DNA from: Bacteroidota bacterium
GTDB taxonomy: Bacteria; Bacteroidota; Bacteroidia; Flavobacteriales; Flavobacteriaceae
Direction: 5' to 3'
Length of the DNA stretch: 64,000 nt
Assembly (NCBI GenBank): GCA_023386585.1
Contig: JAEWJM010000007.1
Location: 1-64,000, forward strand
A program made the position numbers and the translations under genes. The first letter of the stretch is position 1. The number at the start of each line of letters is the position of its first letter. Shown here piece after piece: positions 9,471 to 17,283 of the stretch. Below the pieces are notes generated by a model. The model did no database searches and was not told the origin of the DNA. It worked only from the letters and a program-made list of their open reading frames with translations.

Positions 9471-9563
9471 CCTTCGGGCGGGCTGTTCGCTGCAATCTTT
9501 TGTCAAACCTCAAAGGTTTCCAAAACCTTTGAGGTTTCAAAAGGATTTCCGCTTCCATCCCTA
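9471..9563 (-). repeat. Dispersed bulged-hairpin repeat, copy 2
   Basis: Read on the minus strand: GGGATGGAAGCGGAAATCC, stem TTTTG...CAAAA, then GATTGCAGCGAACAGCCCGCCCGAAGG. The loop is itself a long palindrome (9505-9537) with 15 bp arms AAACCTCAAAGGTTT. It lies between the fbp terminator and the TerB-like gene. Confidence 0.85.
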
Positions 9564-9589
9564 ACGCGAAACCCGGTTAACCCCGGACC

Positions 9590-10021
9590 TTATTTGTTCA
9601 TATTCGTCATTTCGTAAATGAAAGTATCAAGATCGACATGCTTGTCAATCAGCGAAAGCGCTTTGTCGACAATGTAATTAACATTTCCCGGCGTAAAACC
9701 AAGCGCAAGTGCAAACCGGCGAAGCATTATATCCTGTTTGTCGCCCAGTTGGTGATCGATGTGTACCATCCGCGACAGATCGTAAAGCCTTTCCAGGCGC
9801 TGCGTGTACAGATACGGCGGATTGATCGGATATTTCATCGGGTTTTCGAGAATTTCGATATACTCGTTCTCATCGATGTCAAGCTTCGAAGCAAGGCGGT
9901 CGAGAAATACTTTTTCCTGAGGTTCAATGGTTCCATCGGCTAGCGCAACCCTGACAATCGCTGAAAAATGCCCTTTGTTCCGGGTTTTGAACTCGCTGTC
10001 AAACAAATCTGAAATAGACAT
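9590..10021 (-). CDS. TerB-like (TerB_N/DjlA type) protein
   Basis: A 143-residue cytoplasmic, all-helical protein of the tellurite-resistance TerB fold. The family signature is the segment AIVRVALADGTIEPQEKVF followed by LASKLDID. No other tellurite gene is near, so a general stress or membrane-associated role is as likely as metal resistance. The ATG at 10021 (MSISDLF) is preferred to a TTG six codons upstream. Confidence 0.75.
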   Translation of the reverse strand: MSISDLFDSEFKTRNKGHFSAIVRVALADGTIEPQEKVFLDRLASKLDIDENEYIEILENPMKYPINPPYLYTQRLERLYDLSRMVHIDHQLGDKQDIMLRRFALALGFTPGNVNYIVDKALSLIDKHVDLDTFIYEMTNMNK

Positions 10022-10159
10022 ATCGTAAATTTTCGCCAAAGATAAATCTATTTCCTGTGGGTGAAAATCTTTTTGATAAACTTTAAATTGCAGGCCTTGG
10101 CGGTCGCTTCAAAAAGCAAAATATGTCGTAAGTTTGGCGTGTTCGCGATAATGGTATTT

Positions 10160-10750
10160 ATGCCCGACTTCTGGATATTCTTTAAAATCGGCCTGCGGCA
10201 CGTGCTCGACATCAACGGCTACGATCACCTGCTGTTTCTGATTGCCCTAACTGTGCCTTTTGTATTTCGCGATTGGCGCAGGATTCTTGCCCTCGTTTCG
10301 GTATTTACACTCGGACACACGCTTTCGCTGATACTTTCGGTTTTTAATGTTGTTTCGGGCAATTCGGTTTTGGTCGAATTCCTGATTCCGTGCACAATTC
10401 TCGCTGCCGCAATTTTTAGCCTGGTAACGGCGGGAAAAACGCTTAAACCCGGCGCATTTTCAACCAGCTTGTTCATTACCGGTTTTTTCGGAATTATTCA
10501 CGGCCTTGGATTTTCAACGTACCTTAAGACGATGCTTCCGGGAACGGCAACCGATAAACTTGCGCCTGTAATCGAGTTTGCACTCGGAATTGAAGCCGCA
10601 CAGATAATCATAGTAATTGCGGTGCTGCTAATCGCGCATCTGGTGCAAACCCTCGGCAAATTTTCGCGTCGGGATTGGACATTGACCGCTGCCGCATTTG
10701 TTGCAGGAGTTGTAGTTCCAATAATCATCGAGAGCGAAATATGGAAATGA
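10160..10750 (+). CDS. HupE/UreJ family membrane protein
   Basis: A 196-residue inner-membrane protein with about six transmembrane helices. The HupE/UreJ signature is visible: GLRHVLDINGYDHLLFLIAL near the N terminus, TLGHTLSL and FGIIHGLGFS later, each with His residues that could bind metal. The family is linked to nickel or cobalt uptake, but in Bacteroidetes it often stands alone, as here. The ATG at 10160 (MPDFWIF) matches relatives; upstream in-frame codons add an unlikely tail. Genes for dCMP deaminase and an S41 protease follow closely, so an operon is likely. Confidence 0.82.
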   Translation: MPDFWIFFKIGLRHVLDINGYDHLLFLIALTVPFVFRDWRRILALVSVFTLGHTLSLILSVFNVVSGNSVLVEFLIPCTILAAAIFSLVTAGKTLKPGAFSTSLFITGFFGIIHGLGFSTYLKTMLPGTATDKLAPVIEFALGIEAAQIIIVIAVLLIAHLVQTLGKFSRRDWTLTAAAFVAGVVVPIIIESEIWK

Positions 10751-10761
10751 TATAAAACAAA

Positions 10762-11202
10762 ATGGAAGAGAAGAAACTTAATAAATATGATAAGGCCTAT
10801 CTTAGGATTGCAAAAGAATGGGGTCAGCTTTCCTATTGCCGCAGAAAACAGGTCGGTGCAATTATCGTGAAAGACCGGATGATTATTTCGGATGGCTACA
10901 ACGGAACGCCGTCGGGTTTTGAAAACTGCTGCGAAGACGAAACCGGAATGACACTGTGGTATGTCCTGCACGCAGAAGCCAATGCGATACTGAAAGTTGC
11001 GCGTTCTACACAATCCTGCGAAGGCGCGACATTATACATTACATTATCGCCTTGTCGTGATTGCAGCAAGCTGATCCACCAGGCGGGAATCAAACGCGTT
11101 GTGTACCAAAACGGCTACCGTGACACTTCCGGACTCGAATTCCTGGTGCGCGCAGGCGTTGAAGTCAACCACATTCCGATGCCTGACGAGGCAATCCAAT
11201 GA
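10762..11202 (+). CDS. dCMP deaminase (ComEB-like cytidylate deaminase)
   Basis: A 146-residue zinc enzyme that deaminates dCMP to dUMP, feeding dTMP synthesis. The zinc site HAEAN, preceded by SDGYNGTPSGF and followed by SPCRDCSKLI, is the deoxycytidylate deaminase pattern rather than the tRNA or cytidine type. The stop overlaps the next gene by 4 bp (ATGA), so translation of the two is probably coupled. Start is 11 bp after hupE. Confidence 0.92.
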   Translation: MEEKKLNKYDKAYLRIAKEWGQLSYCRRKQVGAIIVKDRMIISDGYNGTPSGFENCCEDETGMTLWYVLHAEANAILKVARSTQSCEGATLYITLSPCRDCSKLIHQAGIKRVVYQNGYRDTSGLEFLVRAGVEVNHIPMPDEAIQ

Positions 11203-12773
11203 AAAAAAACACCAAATACCAGCCACTGCTGATTTTTACCTGTCTTGCTTTCGGCGTCTTATTGGGCGCCATGCTAAACTTTCCGAAAAGCGCAACAGTC
11301 AGCGTTCCACAAAACGCCTATAAAACAAAACTTAACAGGCTGATCGATTTTATCGAGAACGAATACGTCGATGATATCAACACCGATTCGATCGTCGATC
11401 TTACCGTCAACAACATTTTGGCAAAACTCGATCCGCATTCGGTATATATTCCGCCCAGCGAACAAACTGAGGTCGCCGAATACATGAAGGGCGATTTTGT
11501 GGGTATAGGTGTCAACTTCTACATGTACAACGATACCGTAGCCATCATAAAACCAATTGAAAACGGACCGTCGGAGAAAGCCGGACTCAAAGCCGGTGAT
11601 CGCATACTCTACGCAGACAAGATAAAGCTCTTCGGAAAACAAATGCCAACCGACAGTCTTTTCGGCATCCTGAAAGGAAAAGAAGGCAGCGATATCAACC
11701 TGACCATTTATCGCAAAAGTGAGCACAAAAAGCTCAATATTCACGTTCGGCGCGAAGTCGTACCCATAAAAAGCGTCGATGCCGCAGTCATGCTCGATCC
11801 AAAAACAGGTTACATAAAAGTGGATCGTTTTGCGCTGTCGACTTATTCCGAATTCAAACGCGGCCTGCAGCAACTCCGCCGATATGGTGCCGAATCGCTG
11901 ATTATCGACCTTCGCGATAATGGCGGCGGTTATATGGAGCAAGCTGTTGAGATTGCGGATGAGTTCCTTCCCGACCACGACCTGATCGTATTCACCAAGA
12001 ACAAAAAAGGCCGGATCGACAAGACATATGCGACTGCAAAAGGCGATTTTGAACGCGGAAAGGTTTTTATACTGATCAACGAAAACAGCGCCTCGGCGAG
12101 TGAAATTCTCGCAGGAGCGATCCAGGATAATGATCGGGGAACAATCGTCGGAAGGCGGTCTTTTGGGAAAGGGCTTGTTCAGCGCGAAATGGATTTCGAT
12201 GATGGATCTGCCGTGCGACTGACGGTAGCGCGTTATTATACGCCGAGCGGCCGGTCGATTCAGAAGCATTACGAAAAAGGCAACGACGAATATTTCAATG
12301 ATTTTGAGAAGCGATTCGAAAGTGGCGAATTGTATAAAAAAGACAGCATCAAGATTGCCGATACGCTAAAATTCAAAACCAAAAAAGGCCGGATCGTTTA
12401 TGGCGGCGGCGGAATTGTTCCTGATATTTTCGTACCCCTGGAAGTTGAACACGGCCAGGAAAGCATCGCATACCTCATGCAAAGCGGTTTGGTCGGCCAT
12501 TTTGCTTTCGAACAAATCGACCGCCACAGAAATGAGTTCGAAAACCTGACTTTCCAGCAATTCCAAAACAAAATGGATTCGACAGACGAATATTTCGATG
12601 CGTTCCAGAATTATCTGCTATCGAATGGGCTCGGAATACGGCTCTCGAAAAACAAATTGTTGGTGAAACGCTATCTCGCCGCAGAATTCGCTCGCCAACT
12701 TTTTAGTGAGGATAAATATTATGAAATGACGGTTAAAGAAGATTCATTGATTAAAGCCGTAATGGATAAATGA
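11199..12773 (+). CDS. S41 family C-terminal processing peptidase
   Basis: A 524-residue periplasmic protease anchored by an N-terminal hydrophobic segment (about residues 10-28). A PDZ domain follows (about residues 85-170, GDRILYADK region), then the S41 catalytic core with the serine motif NENSASASEILAG and the lysine in RRSFGKGLVQ. It resembles the CtpA/Prc group that trims or degrades exported proteins. It overlaps the dCMP deaminase gene by 4 bp. Its stop abuts the convergent FAD gene with no gap. A 331-residue antisense frame is a shadow. Confidence 0.93.
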   Translation: MKKNTKYQPLLIFTCLAFGVLLGAMLNFPKSATVSVPQNAYKTKLNRLIDFIENEYVDDINTDSIVDLTVNNILAKLDPHSVYIPPSEQTEVAEYMKGDFVGIGVNFYMYNDTVAIIKPIENGPSEKAGLKAGDRILYADKIKLFGKQMPTDSLFGILKGKEGSDINLTIYRKSEHKKLNIHVRREVVPIKSVDAAVMLDPKTGYIKVDRFALSTYSEFKRGLQQLRRYGAESLIIDLRDNGGGYMEQAVEIADEFLPDHDLIVFTKNKKGRIDKTYATAKGDFERGKVFILINENSASASEILAGAIQDNDRGTIVGRRSFGKGLVQREMDFDDGSAVRLTVARYYTPSGRSIQKHYEKGNDEYFNDFEKRFESGELYKKDSIKIADTLKFKTKKGRIVYGGGGIVPDIFVPLEVEHGQESIAYLMQSGLVGHFAFEQIDRHRNEFENLTFQQFQNKMDSTDEYFDAFQNYLLSNGLGIRLSKNKLLVKRYLAAEFARQLFSEDKYYEMTVKEDSLIKAVMDK

Positions 12774-13382
12774 TCACTTTGCGATCTTGTCATGGCTTTG
12801 TGTCTGCTTTCCCTCATTCCACAAAGTGAGAATGTCAGTTGCGACCGCGGCGCCACTTCCGGCGGCAATCGACAGCTGGCTTCTCCAGCCCGCCAGGTTT
12901 CCGGCGACGTAAATTCCCTCTGCAACTTTATGATCGTCGTTCGCCAATTTTATCCGCTCCTTTGCCGGATCGGTTTTTTGATGCGGCTCGACGTATTGCA
13001 TCAGGCCATCAATGAAAAAGGTATTCGCATAGCCGACCGCTACAACGATAATTGCAGCCTGGTAATCCGACTTATTGGTTTTCACCACAAAATTTCCGGG
13101 CGTTCCCGATACTTTAAGGACTTTTTCATTTGGAATCTGGACCACGTGCGGATACGAGGATGAAAGGTGCGCGGTACTTTCACTCAGAAGTTCAGCGCCC
13201 GTTTTTCCAGGTGGGATTCCGTAGACATTATTGAACAAAGCATCCTGCAGTGAGGATGCTTTTTGATGGGTAATGATACCGATTTTTTTATCGGATACGA
13301 AAGGTTTGTTCTTTGCCGAACCCAAGACCAGCGCACAGGAAATTCCCGAAACGCCGCCGCCAATAATCAAAACATCGAACAT
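12774..13382 (-). CDS. Short FAD-dependent oxidoreductase, thioredoxin-reductase-like without the NADPH domain
   Basis: A 202-residue protein. It starts with a clean dinucleotide-binding motif LIIGGGVSGISCALV (residues 4-19) and ends with the FAD-closing motif GIYVAGNLAGWRSQL and an AAGSGAAVA helix typical of thioredoxin reductases. The middle domain that binds NADPH and carries CxxC is absent. No frameshift is visible. The electron donor is therefore unclear. The stop of the small membrane protein upstream overlaps this start by one base (TAATG), so the two form an operon. Confidence 0.8.
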   Translation of the reverse strand: MFDVLIIGGGVSGISCALVLGSAKNKPFVSDKKIGIITHQKASSLQDALFNNVYGIPPGKTGAELLSESTAHLSSSYPHVVQIPNEKVLKVSGTPGNFVVKTNKSDYQAAIIVVAVGYANTFFIDGLMQYVEPHQKTDPAKERIKLANDDHKVAEGIYVAGNLAGWRSQLSIAAGSGAAVATDILTLWNEGKQTQSHDKIAK

Positions 13383-13582
13383 TATTTGTCGTTCATTTTC
13401 TGTTCAACCAATTTCGACATCCTGAAAATAAGCAGGATGAAAATGGCGCAAAAAGATGCTGCGATTCCAATCAGTGCGACCATACTGTCACCTTGAAGAA
13501 GGTTGTTGAAATCAAGCAGTGTAATATTGAAAATGATTAGCGCGAGGGCCAGGAAAACCAAGGTGTAGGTGAAAATTTTCAT
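13382..13582 (-). CDS. Small two-helix membrane protein
   Basis: A 66-residue protein of unknown function. Residues 3-25 and 36-54 are strongly hydrophobic (TYTLVFLALALIIF and GIAASFCAIFILLIF), with a charged C-terminal tail, so it is a small inner-membrane protein. Its stop overlaps the start of the FAD protein, hinting that it may anchor or serve that protein. I do not recognise a named family. Confidence 0.7.
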   Translation of the reverse strand: MKIFTYTLVFLALALIIFNITLLDFNNLLQGDSMVALIGIAASFCAIFILLIFRMSKLVEQKMNDK

Positions 13583-13622
13583 TTCTCAGATGTTCAGGAA
13601 ATTAAAAGTATATAAAAAACAT

Positions 13623-14198
13623 TTAGGCAAACAATGCTTTAACATTAGCGGCAAATAATTTAACGGCAATCGCCAAAAGCACAACCCCGAAGGCTTTCCG
13701 AACCACGTCAAGGCCGTTCTTCCCAAGGATTTTTTCGATTTTCGCGCACGATTTCAGGACGATATAAACCAGGATAATGTTCAGGACAATTGCAATAATA
13801 ATATTGAGCGTTGCGTATTGAGCGCGCAATGATAGCAAAGTCGTCATGGTTCCGGCGCCCGCAATCAACGGGAAAGCGATCGGAACAATCGATGCCGATT
13901 GTGCTTCTTCATCGCGATATAGACGGATTCCGAGAATCATCTCAAGAGCGAGGAAAAACAACACAAACGAACCGGCGACGGCAAATGAATTGACATCAAT
14001 CCCGATCAGGTTAAGGAATTCCTCACCTGCAAACAGAAAGATTATCATGATCAGCCCGGCGACCACCGACGCTTTTTCAGATTCGATGTGTCCGTGTTTC
14101 TTGCGAAGGTCAACCATTATTGGAACCGTTCCAACAATATCAATGACAGCGAAAAGAACCATGCTGACCGTTATGATTTCTCGAAAATCCAGATTCAT
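13623..14198 (-). CDS. MarC family integral membrane protein
   Basis: A 191-residue inner-membrane protein with about six helices. MarC family marks are FREIITVSMVLFAVIDIVG at the N terminus, PIAFPLIAGAGTMTTLLSL in the middle and a GLDVVRKAFGVVLLAIAVK C terminus. The family was once tied to multiple antibiotic resistance, but its transport role is unproven. A TACTTTTG promoter box lies 17 bp upstream of the ATG. Confidence 0.9.
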   Translation of the reverse strand: MNLDFREIITVSMVLFAVIDIVGTVPIMVDLRKKHGHIESEKASVVAGLIMIIFLFAGEEFLNLIGIDVNSFAVAGSFVLFFLALEMILGIRLYRDEEAQSASIVPIAFPLIAGAGTMTTLLSLRAQYATLNIIIAIVLNIILVYIVLKSCAKIEKILGKNGLDVVRKAFGVVLLAIAVKLFAANVKALFA

Positions 14199-14214
14199 AG
14201 AGTTAGTTTGTTTG

Positions 14215-14222
14215 CAAAAGTA
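14215..14222 (-). promoter_or_regulatory. TAnnTTTG -7 box for marC
   Basis: TACTTTTG on the minus strand; the ATG at 14198 lies 16 bp further on. No clear -33 TTTG is seen. Confidence 0.5.
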
Positions 14223-14400
14223 CGAACGCTCTGAAAGATAAGTTGTGAACGGCAGGTTAATTTTAAAAATCTTTGCAATTCATCCTTTATTTTTTTGAAA
14301 GCGAATATAATATCATAAAGTATTCGCAGCCAATGGCATAAAATCAATATGCCTCAAAAACTTTAATATTATCGGATGGTGCAACGTAGAAGATTTCAAT

Positions 14401-14408
14401 TACTTTTG
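14401..14408 (+). promoter_or_regulatory. TAnnTTTG -7 box very close to the DUF3109 start
   Basis: TACTTTTG ends only 5 bp before the ATG at 14414. If used, the transcript would be leaderless or nearly so. Confidence 0.45.
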
Positions 14409-14413
14409 CGCCC

Positions 14414-14986
14414 ATGTTTCAATTAGGAAAAACCATAGTCTCTGAAGACATTCTCGAAAAGGAGTTTGTTTGCAACCTTTCAGCATGCAAAGGAGCGTGT
14501 TGCGTCGATGGTGATGCAGGAGCACCTTTGGCAGAAAACGAAACGCACATCCTTGATGAAATTTATCCCGCAGTAAAACCATTTCTCCGAAAAGAAGGCA
14601 TTGCTGCAATTGAGGCGCAGGGCACTTGGGTCATCGGAACCGACGGCACGCTTGAAACTCCGCTGATCGACAACAAAGACTGCGCTTACGTTATTTTCGA
14701 CGGAAAAACCGCCCTTTGCGGCATAGAACAGGCATATAACCAAGGCTTGATTTCGTGGAAAAAACCCGTTTCCTGTCACCTTTACCCGATTCGCGTCAAG
14801 GATTTTTCAGAGTTTGCCGCTGTAAATTATGACAAGTGGGAAATTTGCGACGATGCATGTTCGCTTGGAAAAGAACTTGAAGTTCCCGTATATAAATTTG
14901 TCAAAGAGGCGTTGATCAGAAGATTTGGCGTCGATTGGTATTCGGAACTTGAAAAAGTTGCGGCCGAATTAAAGGCAGTAAAATAA
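14414..14986 (+). CDS. DUF3109 family cysteine-rich protein
   Basis: A 190-residue cytoplasmic protein. Cysteines are arranged as FVCNLSACKGACCVDGDAGA near the N terminus, with more at DCAY, LCGI, SCHLYPIRV and ICDDAC, a pattern suited to binding zinc or an iron-sulfur cluster, as in the YkgJ/DUF3109 group. Function unknown. The ATG is supported by the promoter box just upstream and by the conserved N terminus. It is followed by a bidirectional terminator shared with the lipoprotein gene. Confidence 0.88.
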   Translation: MFQLGKTIVSEDILEKEFVCNLSACKGACCVDGDAGAPLAENETHILDEIYPAVKPFLRKEGIAAIEAQGTWVIGTDGTLETPLIDNKDCAYVIFDGKTALCGIEQAYNQGLISWKKPVSCHLYPIRVKDFSEFAAVNYDKWEICDDACSLGKELEVPVYKFVKEALIRRFGVDWYSELEKVAAELKAVK

Positions 14987-14990
14987 AAAA

Positions 14991-15018
14991 AACCGGATTC
15001 TCATCCGGTTTTCTCTTT
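14991..15018. terminator. Bidirectional terminator
   Basis: AACCGGAT / ATCCGGTT around TCTC, with an A run on the left and T-rich sequence on the right, between two convergent genes. Confidence 0.85.
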
Positions 15019-15771
15019 TTAGTTTGAGGCTGTAACCTTTGCTGAAGAATTGAAGTCGGTCCCGCCATCCGGCCCGCTAAAATGCAGGTTGCAGAAGGTA
15101 GCCGAAATATGGCCATTTACATACGAAATGTACACATCGCCTGACGCTGCGCGATAAAAATAGGAAAACATTCCGCCGGTAACAATCGAAACGTTCACGC
15201 CGTTATCAGCCATATCAAATGTTGACGGATTCGAGGTCACCGAATACATTCCGGCAGATGGAAGCGCGTCGGTTTTGAAAGTAAACGTAAGATCGCCGTT
15301 CGAGCCACCTGCGTTGATTTCATATTGATCAAGAGAAACGTGCGCAAGTACCGAATTGAACGTCATTGTTGGGAAAACAGAATTGGTAGCTGTATTGTTA
15401 GTCGGGTTGCAAGGCGCGACCGCAGGAATAACTTCTACTGTCGTAGTTGCAACCGGAGGTAAGCAGACATCGGCAAATTCGCTTCCAAGTTCGAGAGAAT
15501 AAGTTCCCGCTTTTGCAGGTGTTGCCAAATGAATGACCGGATTTTGATCATAGGATTCAAATCCGTCCGGGCCGGTCCAATAATAAATTGCCCCGTTTAC
15601 ATACGGAGTTTCAAGTATGATGTCGGCGCCTTCCTGCACCGGCGAATTGGTTGTGATCTCAGGAGCTGGAAGGTTGCAGTCGTCGCCATTGTCGCCGGAA
15701 CCGTCGCCCGAGCAATTGATCATAAGTACACCGCCAAGCAATGCCGGCAAGAGCGTTTTGAGTTTTTTCAT
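15019..15771 (-). CDS. Lipoprotein with one Ig-like domain
   Basis: A 250-residue predicted outer-membrane or surface lipoprotein. The signal peptide ends in a lipobox (VLMINC, Cys20) followed by an acidic, Gly-rich linker (SGDGSGDNGDD). Residues 35-115 look like an Ig/PKD module (YYWTGPDGFESY, AGTYSLEL). The C-terminal half is beta-rich and unrecognised. Nothing indicates a substrate. It shares a terminator with DUF3109 and stands alone. Confidence 0.78.
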   Translation of the reverse strand: MKKLKTLLPALLGGVLMINCSGDGSGDNGDDCNLPAPEITTNSPVQEGADIILETPYVNGAIYYWTGPDGFESYDQNPVIHLATPAKAGTYSLELGSEFADVCLPPVATTTVEVIPAVAPCNPTNNTATNSVFPTMTFNSVLAHVSLDQYEINAGGSNGDLTFTFKTDALPSAGMYSVTSNPSTFDMADNGVNVSIVTGGMFSYFYRAASGDVYISYVNGHISATFCNLHFSGPDGGTDFNSSAKVTASN

Positions 15772-15957
15772 TTGTTTTGTTTGTTAGCCGTAAATAAATG
15801 GATATTAATCGGGGTTGCCAAATCGAAAATCCAAGTTATCAACCGTCTGTGCAGAAGACACTGATTATTGCGTAAAAACCAGCATTTAAAGGCTTTCCGA
15901 CATACGTATTGGCCTGTTTTTGCGTTCTATTGTAAAAGGGTAATCTGTTAGTTTTCA

Positions 15958-15973
15958 ATAAATTATATAGTGT
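15958..15973 (+). promoter_or_regulatory. NrdR-box-like site upstream of nrdBA
   Basis: ATAAATTATATAGTGT matches 13 of 16 positions of the NrdR box ACACWATATATWGTGT. NrdR boxes usually come in pairs; I see no clear second one. The site is about 150 bp before nrdB. Confidence 0.35.
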
Positions 15974-16020
15974 TGAGCCGACCGTGACGTTTCACTCCAT
16001 TGTTCAAAACTAAATTTGAT

Positions 16021-16029
16021 TGTGGATAA
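16021..16029 (-). promoter_or_regulatory. Single perfect DnaA box upstream of nrdB
   Basis: TGTGGATAA is the reverse complement of TTATCCACA, the DnaA consensus. It is the only perfect one seen in the window, about 95 bp before the nrdB start. The rest of the 15772-16123 gap holds no gene. Confidence 0.4.
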
Positions 16030-16123
16030 GTTTGGCTTTCAATTTCAGTTTGGAATCGCAATCTTTGTAATCGCTATAAAGCTTAAATATTTGTTAAAAA
16101 ACTACCCCAAATAATCCCCGATT

Positions 16124-17113
16124 ATGTCAGCAATTGAGCCCATCCTGCAGGAAAATAAGAACCGATTTGTGATTTTCCCAATCAAGCACCACGATATCTG
16201 GGAATGGTACAAAAAGATGGAGGCGAGCTTCTGGACAGCAGAAGAAATCGATCTTCACCAGGATCTGACCGACTGGAACAATAAGCTCAACAACGACGAA
16301 AAGTATTTCATCAAACACATCCTTGCGTTTTTTGCTGCATCGGACGGAATCGTAAATGAAAACCTGGCCGAGAATTTTGTCAATGAAGTTCAATATGCCG
16401 AAGCCAAATTCTTCTACGGATTCCAGATCATGATGGAAAATATCCACAGTGAAACCTATTCGCTGCTGATCGACACATACGTAAAAGACGAAGTTGAGAA
16501 AGACCAGTTGTTCCGCGCGCTCGAAGTTTTTCCTGCGATTAAGAAGAAAGCCGACTGGGCGTTGAAATGGATTTCTTCCGATTCATTCGCCGAAAGATTG
16601 ATCGCATTCGCGGCCGTTGAAGGCATTTTCTTTTCAGGAGCGTTTTGCGCGATTTACTGGCTTAAAAAACGCGGGCTGATGCCTGGATTGACCTTCTCAA
16701 ATGAGCTTATTTCGCGCGACGAAGGCGTTCATTGTGATTTCGCGGTTCATTTGCACAACCATCATTTGGTGAATAAGGTTTCCAAAGAACGCATAACGGA
16801 AATCCTGGTCAATGCACTCGATATCGAGCGTGAGTTCATTACCGAGTCGCTTCCCGTGAGCCTGATCGGGATGAACGCGAACCTCATGACGCAGTATCTC
16901 GAGTTCGTAACAGATCGCCTGCTCGTCGAATTGGGCTGCGACAGGGTTTACAATGCCGCGAATCCGTTTGATTTCATGGACATGATCTCGCTTCAGGGAA
17001 AAACCAATTTCTTTGAAAAACGCGTCGCCGAATACCAGAAGGCCGGCGTGATGAACAATACGCAATCGGGCGATGCCGATGCCCAGAAAATTTCGTTCGA
17101 CGCGGATTTTTAA
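16124..17113 (+). CDS. nrdB: Ribonucleoside-diphosphate reductase subunit beta (class I)
   Basis: A 329-residue small subunit of class I ribonucleotide reductase, which holds the di-metal site and tyrosyl radical needed to make dNTPs. Metal-binding positions are seen in FFAASDGIVNENL, YAEAKFFYGFQIMMENIHSE and SRDEGVHCDFAVH. The C-terminal tail (DAQKISFDADF) is the acidic/aromatic peptide that docks to NrdA. nrdA follows after 170 bp that contain a repeat copy. Possible NrdR and DnaA sites lie upstream. Confidence 0.97.
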   Translation: MSAIEPILQENKNRFVIFPIKHHDIWEWYKKMEASFWTAEEIDLHQDLTDWNNKLNNDEKYFIKHILAFFAASDGIVNENLAENFVNEVQYAEAKFFYGFQIMMENIHSETYSLLIDTYVKDEVEKDQLFRALEVFPAIKKKADWALKWISSDSFAERLIAFAAVEGIFFSGAFCAIYWLKKRGLMPGLTFSNELISRDEGVHCDFAVHLHNHHLVNKVSKERITEILVNALDIEREFITESLPVSLIGMNANLMTQYLEFVTDRLLVELGCDRVYNAANPFDFMDMISLQGKTNFFEKRVAEYQKAGVMNNTQSGDADAQKISFDADF

Positions 17114-17129
17114 TTTGTCAACAATGCCC

Positions 17130-17217
17130 TAGCCCCGATTGAAATGGAAATCCTTTTTATGCTGAGCGTGCCGAAGCAGATAAAAAGATTGAAATGAAAA
17201 GCGGGAAACAGCTTCTG
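17130..17217 (+). repeat. Dispersed bulged-hairpin repeat, copy 3, between nrdB and nrdA
   Basis: TAGCCCCGATTGAAATGG, AATCC, stem TTTTTAT...ATAAAAA with an inner GCT/AGC, then GATTGAAATGAAAAGCGGG and AACAGCTTC. The single unpaired C of the family is kept. It begins 17 bp after the nrdB stop and ends 66 bp before nrdA. Confidence 0.85.
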
Positions 17218-17283
17218 AATAAATCAATTACAAATAACCCGGAACGGGAAAGGGATTTCCTGTTTCACTAAAACACCAAACTT

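Noticed and set aside
11274..12269. 331-codon open frame on the minus strand
   Set aside because: Antisense to the clear S41 protease; no start signal or domain.
12774..13382. FAD protein as a frameshifted thioredoxin reductase
   Set aside because: The frame is intact from motif to motif; the missing domain is a clean absence, not a broken frame.
16021..16029. DnaA box as part of a replication origin
   Set aside because: It is single, with no cluster of boxes, no AT-rich unwinding region and no dnaA or gidA-type neighbour.
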